NCBI GenBank assembly: GCA_022605955.1
Contig: JAKCOZ010000008.1
Location: forward strand, 7,814,001-7,878,000
Direction of reading: 5' to 3'
Length of the DNA stretch: 64,000 bases
Source of the DNA: Rallus limicola
Lineage: Eukaryota > Chordata > Aves > Gruiformes > Rallidae
Position numbers and translations under genes: made by a program. The notes under the pieces were generated by a model. The model did no database searches. It was not told the origin of the DNA and saw only the letters and a program-made list of their open reading frames with translations. Of this stretch, positions 55,540-64,000 are shown one piece after another. Positions within the stretch are counted from its first letter, which is position 1; each line of letters opens with the position of its first letter.

Positions 55540-56480
55540 ACAACGCGCTGCTTTGGCCTCCCGGGCAAAGCAGGCCGCGTAGCCGAAGCTGCTTCCCGGG
55601 GGCGGAGAGAGGCGGGGAACCGGGGCCTCGGGCTGTCCCGCTCGACCGCGCCTGAAGAGGCCGACCGATCCCGGGGCAGGCGGAGCCTAGCGCCTCTTGG
55701 CTGAAGAAATGAAACTGAAAGCGGGGCGGTGGCCGGAGGCGTAGAAGCGGCCATGGCGGGGCAGGGGCCGGGCGGCTTCCCGCTGCTGGTGAACGGCGAC
55801 TGGGGCTCGGCCGAGCCGCCGCCCGCCCTGAAGAAGAAGCTGCTCTGCTACTTCCAGAGCCAGAAGCGCTCGGGCGGCGGCGAGTGCGAGCTGCGGTCCG
55901 GAACCGCGACCGGGCAGATCCTGGTCTGCTTCGTCCACCCCGAGGGTGAGCGGCCGGGGCGGGGAGGGGGCGCTAATGGCTGCCTAACTTTCGGGGGTGA
56001 GGGGAAGTGGCTGCCGCCCCCCCCCCCCCCTCACCGACACTTGTCGTGTTGGCAGTGAGGAAGCGGGTGCTCGAGCGGCAGGTCCATGAGCTCGATTGGG
56101 GACCCAGAGGGCGGCTGTGGCTGCAAGTCACCGAGCTGCCCGAGAACGGCGACGCTGCGCAGGTGAGGCGGGAGACGTTGGGCAGGGAGGGCCGAGCCAG
56201 TGGGGCCGAGGGTAACCGGTCTCCTTTCGTTCTGCTTCCAGGACGTGGGACGGGCCGGCGGGGGCGAGGTGCCAGGTAGGGTCTGCGTGAAGCGCGGCGC
56301 GGCGCTGAAACCCCCTTCTCGGCCCTGCACTGGCTCCGGGCACGGCCCGCACTCGGCGCTGGCCCGGGGAGGCCGTTCGGGGCCGGCCGGAGCGGGGGAA
56401 GGTGCGGGGAGGTGGCAGAAACCGGTCCCCTCATCGAGTGCACAAGAGGCTGGCTTCGAGCCGCACCGCCCTCCCTTGTC
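55540..56480 (+). promoter_or_regulatory. PARP14: CpG-rich PARP14 promoter / first exons
   Basis: GC-dense region containing the start codon (55753), the first three exons and short first introns. Upstream of the ATG it carries GAAA repeats (separate entry). Confidence 0.7.
55706..55720 (+). promoter_or_regulatory. PARP14: ISRE / IRF element upstream of PARP14
   Basis: GAAATGAAACTGAAA: three GAAA units, with the second pair in the canonical GAAANNGAAA spacing and the CT spacer of classical ISREs. It ends 32 bp before the start codon. Mammalian PARP14 is interferon-inducible, so a functional element is expected. Confidence 0.75.
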
Positions 56481-59400
56481 CGTGGTTCATCCCCACCCCA
56501 TCTCCGCCACAGCGCGCTCTTTCCTTCATTATTTTAAACCACGGAATTAATTTAAAAGCCCTGAAGCAGGGCCCAGAAGTTTAACTCCAGGGCACACACA
56601 AAAACTGAACGAGCTGCATGCGGTTTTTGTTGGGGTTCCAGCTGACATCGCTTGTGTTCTCCCCGCGGGTCGGAGTTTGTGTGTAGCAAGCTTATCTCTA
56701 CAGGCAAACTACTTATTTGCGCAAATGGGGATGGCACACAGGTGAAGTCTGAAGTGCAGGCCAGAAAAGTCGTCTGGCAGACAGTACTGTTATCTTTTGG
56801 TTCCTTTTAGCTCTGCTGCTTTAAACTAGCAGGTAGACATGCTTTGCAGAGCCAGGCTGTGTCACGATAGATGATTTTACAGAGGTGTCTGGTTTTTAAT
56901 GGCTCTTCCCTCCAGAAGATGGATGTCCTATGCAGATCTCTTATTCTATAGCACAGTTTTTGTTATGAAGATCGTCCTATAGTGCATGGAAGGACCTGTT
57001 CACAGAGGTTCACATGGCATGGCTATGTGCTAGTTTGATTTTTGGCATTAAGCCTGAGGCTTCTTAGCTTAAAGGGTTTTTCTGTGACCACATTCAACAT
57101 ATAGTTTGAAAAAAAAACCAACCCCAAAAACAGGTGGAACTTTGTGATTCTGACAGTATCAAACAAAGGTAAAATCAACTAAGCTCAACAAGAGCTGTCT
57201 TAGCTCCTGGGTCTCCAAGAACATGACCCTTTTCTTGAAGTATGCAGCAACTGATAAAGCATTGTCATTTATCTCTAGTTAATGAACCCCAGGTGTCTCT
57301 TCCCACCTGCCAGAATAAGGAGGTGTCTGTGTGTGCTCAGCAGGAGAAGCCAGGTAAGCACGTTGAGTATCAATCGGAGACCAGGGTATTCTTGCTTCAC
57401 TAGTTTTCATTGACCTTTATATTACAGTAGTGCCCTGGTCACCTGGGTGGCTTGTGGTGTTTGTCTAATGTAGAAATTGTGATCTTGGGCTAAAAATAAA
57501 TAATTTTTTTCTTTGTATGAGTTCCTTAAGGAAAATCCTCGTTTCACTGTCTGCCTCAGACAGGTCAGCTCCTTAGAGAGACTATGCAGTGGATGCTGAG
57601 CTTTGTTCTGGGTAAGGCTGTCCATACCCAGCCCTTCCCAGCTGCTGCCAGCCCTGACTTGTGATGGAACACACAAGTACCTCTGTACTCCAGATACACC
57701 TGAGCTCCTGTGGCAGCTGGCACATGTAGAACCTTGGCAACATACACCAGTGGCTGGAACTGTAAAAGGAGAGGGTGTGCAGGCAGAAGAGTGATGGTCC
57801 CCTTCACTGTGTATTTGTGAAGAAGCTTTCATAGCCATTACTTCTGCTGTCCTTGCCTAGTGATGAATGGAAGCCTTTTTTCAACACCTGTTGATATGAC
57901 AACTCATGCTAGTGCTTAGCTCAGCTTGTTTGGGGTTTAAAGGCTGTTGTGGAAAAAAGTACTGGTTATTTGCCTAATCTTTTCCCTGGTCTTATCTGTG
58001 ATCTGAAAAAAAAGTGGTGTGAAAACGTGGAAGGTTAATAAGCTTGGGTTTTTCTCTTAACTTTTGCCTAAGGCATATGGGTGTGATCTTTATTTCAGAA
58101 TCGTGTGAGAAATTGGAAGGGGAAAAAGAAACCTGTAGGAGATCTGTTGTAGTTACCACTGCCTCTGGGGAGGAAATAGAAGATGAGATTGTGGAAATGT
58201 ACTTTGAAAATAAAAAGAAGTCCGGTGGGGGGATCATCGAAGTCTATATCAAAAAGGATCAGCAAATGCTCGTTACCTTTCAGAATGAGGAAGGTATGAT
58301 TGTATCATACGAGTGCTAAGTTACTAAAGCTCCCTTTTAAAAATCAGCCTTTGCTGGTGCTGGATCTCTCTGTGGGCATTACATTGTTCCTGCAGAAACA
58401 ATGCATTATTCCCAAAGGATGACAGGAGGTAAAAAGGAGCAAATGTGCCTGCCTATCCAATGCAGATATGGTCTGCTGACAGTGTTTATAATAACCTACA
58501 GGGAAAGAAGTGATTCTCTAGACCTCTCCCAAATGCTTGATCAAGGCTCACAAAGAATAATTCAGGAGAAATTATGTCAGGAGCACTGCAGAATAAGTAA
58601 GCTTCAACTCTAGTTCAGGAGACTGAATAAAGCACAGTACAGTAGTAACTGCAGATCATGGGTAAATACTATTTTTTTTGTATTTTCTTTCATATTTATT
58701 TAAATTCCCAGGGTTTTAGAGATTGGGAGGAAAAATGGTAGTAAATATTATGTATTCGTGGCATGCTTTAACCTGGTCAGCAGCTAAAACAACACAGCCC
58801 AACTGTTTGCTCACCCTCCCATCCTCCCATAGTGGGATAGGGGAGAGAATTAAGAAGAGGAGGGAGGGGGGGTGGGGGGGGGGGAGTTAAAAACCAAAAA
58901 AGGGTAAAACTTATGGGTTGAGACAAAGATGTTTTAATAGCACAGAAAAGGAAGATAATAATGATAAAAGAATATACAAAACAAGTGGTGCACAGCACAG
59001 TTTTTCACTGACACTCAGTTAGTTCCCGAGCTGCCCTGCCTCATGGCCACCTTCCCAGTTATATACTGCACATGGAATTTCATCGTATGGTATGGAATCA
59101 TACTATCATATGGTATGGAATATCCCTTTGGCCAGTCTGGGTCAGCTCTCCTGGCTGTGTCCCCTCCCAGCTTCCTGGGTGCCCCTCGCCTTTCTCGTTA
59201 GCGGGATGGTGTGAGAGGCTGAAAAGTCCTTGACTGCTTGGCAACAACTGGAAACATCGGTGTGTTATCAACACTGCTCTCATCCCAGCTCCCAAACATG
59301 GCTGTGTACCTGCTGCTAGGAAGAAAATGACCCTTAGCCCCTGCCAAAACCAGGACAACTTGTAAGACAGAGATGTTAATGTTCTCTTTGGAGAAAATTA

Positions 59401-62400
59401 TTTTGAAGTAATCTTGGTTTACCTGTAATTTTCCTAGGTTTTCTTTTACACTGAAGTGCTTTTGGCTCCTTGTTAGTATATGAAAGATGTGTGCAAAAAG
59501 AGGAAACTGTTTAAGCAGGAAAAATAGTTAAATATAGTTCATAGTTAAGTATCTATTAAGTACAGTGATAAGCAGGATGGAAATGCCTTTATTTGCTATT
59601 TATTAGGTGTTACTAATCTGGAGAACATTTTCTTGCAGTTGAGGTAAATGCTATGCTTCTCTACTGCCCTCAAAAAGTATTTTTTCCCTTTTGAGGAGGC
59701 AGGACACATCTAGATCATAGAGTCGTGGGTTTTTTTTATAGCCATAACTTTTTATCTAGATTTGCTTTATTTCCATTACTTCTATGATACGAAAAAATAT
59801 GTAAAGTGTAATTTAACATTTTGACCTGCTGTGGTGAGGGAGAAAGGGAAGATGACATCTTTGTTTTCTTGTGGAACTAGATGCCCAAGAAGTTTTGCAG
59901 AGGAAGCATCACTCGGTGAAGAAAATTGATCTGTTTGTCAAGCCATGCCAAGTGGAGACCCTCAGGGAGCTGTGCCAAGTGGAGGACCCTCAAGGATCCC
60001 TGCTTTCCTACACAGTCCTGCTTGAAAACGTGCCACAGACAACACAAGATTACATGTTAATTATGCTGGTAGAGAACATCAGTGGCTTGTCAGAGGGTGA
60101 TGGTGACTTCAGTGTGGAAATGATCCCTGAAATGCATGCTGCTGTAGTTACTCTGACTGGAGATATTGGTAAGAGGCATCAGAGCTGCAGATACCTCATT
60201 AACTACTCATGTGAGGGAGACTAAGCAGGAAATGAATGTTTTCTGTCATAGGTTTAATCTGATATTGTGATTTTTAATGAGGATTTTCTCTACCAAAGTT
60301 AATGACATACCGTGGCATCTCTACATACCGTACAGGTAAAAGTAAGTCAGAAGAGGGCTAGCTCTCATTGAGGTAGTAAATACAACAGGCAGGACTGAAA
60401 ACAAAGAGTAACTTTACCCAAGCAACAAAAGGATGTACTCAGTCTCAGAACAGAACCATAATAAAAGCTCTCCTTGCCAAAAGGTGGTAATGGGTAGTAA
60501 GTTTGAATGGATTTGAGGAAAAATTGGACAAGTTGTGCAACAGAGCTTTTTAAAGTTAGACTGCATCAGACTTGGGAAATCTACTGTACTAGTTGGAGGC
60601 TGAGAGAGGATTAAGGAAGCGGCATCTCCTTACAGCTTTTGTGCTGGAGAAAGGATACTTGGGATGGATGGAGCCTGGGATGCTGAGGCAAGTCCAGCTG
60701 TCCTTATGCAGAGTGGCAGCTGTCAGTTATGTGCGGCATGGCATTAGCACCATAGGTTTTTCTTGATGCTGCAGTACCAACTAGTTGTTAAGCTACTGTG
60801 TGCACACTGTTTTTCTTAGTGTGTTTGATACCATACACTTTCTCTTCTGCTTTGTTAGTGACTGATGGCAAAGGAATCTTCCAGGGGGTGGAGAAGTGTC
60901 TGCTCCTACTTCTCACCATTGAGAGGTTGGGAGGCCTTCCTGGTTGACTTATAGTCAATATTACTAACAAATTCTATCCCAGGACATGAATAACACTAAG
61001 TGGAGATTACATTCAGAAAGAGTGTAAGCTAATGCCATAGCTGATGATGTAGAGACAGCAGCACTCCATGACCAGGAGAACTGAATTAAACTGATGGTGG
61101 TGAACTGGTTCCAAGATACTTCCAGTATTGCTGTGCTGCAGTCCTTTTGGGGACAAAGTGATCTTTAAGTGTGCTTGATTCTGAGTGAGGAGGTGGGACA
61201 GAAAAGAGAGAATTCTGTCTCCTGTGTGGAAAAACTGTAAATCTCTTTAGAAGGTAAAACATGGTGAAAGCGAGTTAAGTGCCACTTCAAATCATCTTCA
61301 TGGCAATAGTTGTATTGCTGGTGATGTGTAAGAATGAAGTTGCTCAGAAAGTTGTGAAAGGATTAGTCTGTGGTATAACCAAATCAGATAAATTTTTAGT
61401 CTCTGAGAAGGCATAGGGTTTCCTGCTTTAGAAGTCAAAAGTTATTTGCATCTTGTGGTCCAGTCCCAAATCTCTGATGTAGCCTTTAAGAAATAAGTAT
61501 TTCCTGTAAAAACTTAATTGTGTGTTTGCCTAAGAGATATAAAACTTTTGACTATCTTTTACCATGATAACAGGAGGAAAAATAGCCAAATTATATTTAT
61601 AATAAAACTGCAAGAATCCGAATTTGAGCTGTTGATTTACATCTAATCAGTTATGTATAGAGCCATAGCCCAAAAATGAACCTGAGCTTACTTTCTTCTG
61701 GGGTTAGAGAGACTCAGTGCTACTTATCAGGAAAACTAGTGACAAATTCTGGGTACAGTAGTTGCAGTCAACAATTGTGATCAACCATGTAGTGAATTCT
61801 AGGTGACAGATCCTTAGTATGTGGAAAGGAGTAGCTTTGTGGGCACCTCTGAGTTCACAGATGCTTTGTAATTCAGTGCTTCGGTCAATGCAAACAGTGA
61901 TAGTCTGTTAATATCATAGTAGAAAAGCAAGTTACTAATTTGACCTTGGTGTGGGTTTATTTGTTGGGTTTTTTTTTTTTTTCTTTTTGTTCTTTCTTTT
62001 TCCTTTTCCTCTTTTCCCTTCTCTTTCTAGCTGCAGGGGAATTTGCTAAAATGTTTAATCAACACCGCAGAGCGAAGCAACAAAGTATTACTGCACGGTG
62101 CCTTGAGCTAACAAAAAGTGTTAGGGCTGAAAACTTACCACCTAACATAACCAATGACTATATAACCATCTACTTTGAAAATAAGAAGAATGGAGGAGCA
62201 CAAGTGGTGGATGTTCAACTGTTGCCTGATGAAGATGCAGCTATCATTACATTCAATGACCATAAAGGTAAAACTCTGTTTCTTTGAGATCCTTCACTTA
62301 AATATCAAAATAAGGTTGTTTTTTTTTTTTCTAGAGAAATGCATACTTTGCCCTTATGAAACACCCTTTCTCAGCAAGTCTCTGCGAACTGAAGTGTGAG

Positions 62401-64000
62401 CTTAAGTTTTGGATCAGCTGGGCATGAAACATGATGGTTTTTTTCCTTTATATGCACAGTTTGTTTCACCCAGACTGTGATCCATACAGAGTTCAGGTTA
62501 CAGTTTGAGTGCAGTAGAGAAAACAGCCCCATGTAGTGCAGGAGACTTCTCCCCACTGCCTTCACCACCAACTCCCCCTTGGCAATGCAAGCTCTCTGGC
62601 TCGTCTGAGTGCAATTTCTTGGGCAGCTTTTTGTCTGCAGAGCAGGTGCTGTGGCTTGTCCAGCCAGTGACAGAAACAGGAACATCTGTGGAAGATGGAG
62701 GAGAAGGGAGAAACTGGAGGTGTTGCAGTGAAGGGCAGAGCTGAAAGGAAATTGATGAAAACATATGCATTTCTGGGGGAAAACAGGGAAGCTGTGATTT
62801 GATACTGCTTAGGAATAGCTCAGACAACTACTGAGTACAGCACATAATGGGTGTAAGCGTAGAAAGAGGTGTGTGTACCTTCTCCTGAAGGTGGACCCTG
62901 TTGGTTCTTGACTGTCTGTCTCTTAGTTTTTGGCATCTAAAACCAGTAACTCAAAAATAATTCCAGATTATTGAAATTTAGGAAGGGGGGGAAGTTATGT
63001 ATAACTATTTATAGATATAACAAACATTATTATGTAGAAAAAGTTTTTAAAAACCAACCCAGAAGATCTTTGGGGTTTAAGTGCCAGTATTAACTGTTTG
63101 GTGTTTTGTTTGTTTTAGATGTAACCAATATCTTGGCAAAGAAGCATTCACTCAACAAAACACCAATTTCTGTCTATCCTTACTGCATCTCCCTGGGAAC
63201 AGCCCTATATGGAAAGGAAGGGCCACAAGTAAAGAAGCCAGATCCGATCACAGTGTCTTTGGATCCATATATTTGGCGTTATCTGCAGCAAAATAATCGT
63301 CTAATTGAGGCAATAAGATGTGAAATGTCAGAGTGTAATTGTGAGGTAACGTGGCCTGAACCATCCTGTGCAAACCCAGTAGTTATTTTGCATCCTTCAG
63401 CTGTTTTGTCTCAGCAGAAGAGATTACTCGCTCGCTCAATCAAGACGTGGAATGGAAAGGTTTCCTCAGTGTTTTCACATAGCATCTCAAAGTACAAAGC
63501 TATTAAATGTCAAGTAAATGCAGAGGTGTGGGAAGCCGTTAGAAACAGCTTTATCCATGATGATGAAGTTCTGATAATCTCAAATGTTTCCAAGGATTTA
63601 CTTGTTCTAGTTGGTGAAAAAGAAGTTGTCACTAAAGCTGTGCAAGAGCTGAAGTCCCTGTTAGAGAAGACCACCAGGGAAATTGAAAGAGAAAAGCAAA
63701 AAACTGAAGAAATCGTGTTCATAGGCCCAGGGGACTATGAGATTTTACAGAGTACTGGTCTTGAGGAAAAAATTCATATGGAGTTCCCAGCCTTGCAGAT
63801 AACTTATGATTATTTACAGAAGATAATTAACCTGTGTGGAATGCCTGAGGAAGTTTACAAAGTAAAAGGGGACATATTAGATTCTATACGCAAAATGCCG
63901 AAGAAAACACTTAATATCCACCCTTATATTTTTCAATTTTTAGAGCATATTGATAATGAAACCCTGTCACAAAGCCTGTTTATGTCAAAACAAATTAATG
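55753..64000 (+). CDS. PARP14: PARP14 N-terminal part (tandem RRM-like modules, KH-like region), runs off the edge
   Basis: Macrodomain mono-ADP-ribosyltransferase (BAL2/CoaSt6). Exons: 55753-55945, 56056-56162, 56242-56275, 57279-57353, 58099-58293, 59881-60168, 62031-62267, 63119 to edge. Phases are compatible throughout, giving about 670 residues; macrodomains, WWE and PARP domains should lie further right. The start ([26 protein letters not shown]) closely matches human PARP14. RRM-like units lie at about 9-95, 150-225, 245-325 and 326-405 ([38 protein letters not shown]). [12 protein letters not shown] and [17 protein letters not shown] follow as in human, then the KH-like region ([10 protein letters not shown]). 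The 34-nt third exon is needed to keep frame. PARP15 is the paralogue alternative, but the N-terminal RRM region points to PARP14. Confidence 0.93.
58751..59357 (-). mobile_element. Solo LTR of an endogenous retrovirus, antisense in PARP14 intron
   Basis: On the minus strand it begins TGTCCTGGTTTTGGCAGGGG and ends in CA, about 607 bp, with a TATATAA box near 59059 (inverted) and an ATTAAA-type signal near 58933. It resembles an LTR family widespread in bird genomes. No gag, pol or env coding sequence adjoins it, and no clear target-site duplication is visible. An internal G-run and a duplicated TATGGTATGGAAT unit (about 59085-59120) show local decay. Confidence 0.6.

Noticed and set aside
55973..56443. 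156-aa minus-strand frame over PARP14 exons 1-3
   Set aside because: Antisense shadow of GC-rich coding and intron sequence, without any domain.

Overview
The window is vertebrate nuclear DNA, almost certainly from a bird. Genes are split into short GT-AG exons, dispersed repeats are avian CR1 LINE 3' ends (tails of the ATTCTATGATTCTATG type), and one LTR resembles a family common in bird genomes. The encoded proteins read as clear orthologues of vertebrate genes. A neoavian rather than galliform bird is possible from the LTR, but that is a weak inference.

The layout holds six protein genes. (1) ESYT3, plus strand, 810-15431: its 5' part (TM/SMP) lies outside, and the end of SMP plus all three C2 domains are present in 16 exons. 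(2) CEP70, minus strand, 28368-16809: 16 coding exons, complete, 584 aa, convergent with ESYT3. (3) FAIM, plus strand, 30968-35551: 5 coding exons, 202 aa long form and 179 aa short form. It is divergent from CEP70 across one CpG-rich promoter. (4) PARP9, minus strand, 47536-38120: 9 coding exons, 791 aa. (5) DTX3L, plus strand, 48163-53429: 5 exons, 741 aa. It is divergent from PARP9 across a second CpG-rich promoter that carries a triple-GAAA interferon element. (6) PARP14, plus strand, 55753 to the right edge: 8 exons, about 670 N-terminal residues. Its own GC-rich promoter also carries an interferon-type element.

I built the exon chains by hand from splice signals, reading phase and family resemblance. 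Every complete chain closes in frame with a whole number of codons. The left half (ESYT3-CEP70-FAIM) is housekeeping and membrane-contact biology. The right half (PARP9-DTX3L-PARP14) is an interferon-linked ADP-ribosylation/ubiquitin module: PARP9 and DTX3L form a heterodimer in mammals, and PARP14 is a macrodomain mono-ADP-ribosyltransferase. In human these two sets lie apart on 3q. Here they are neighbours, with about 2 kb between FAIM and PARP9.

The most interesting signals are these. DTX3L and PARP14 start with the same RRM-like module (shared [12 protein letters not shown] core), cut by a phase-1 intron at the same place. That module recurs four times in tandem at the PARP14 N-terminus with the intron kept in each copy. 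GAAA-repeat interferon elements lie just upstream of the start codons in both promoters of the cluster.
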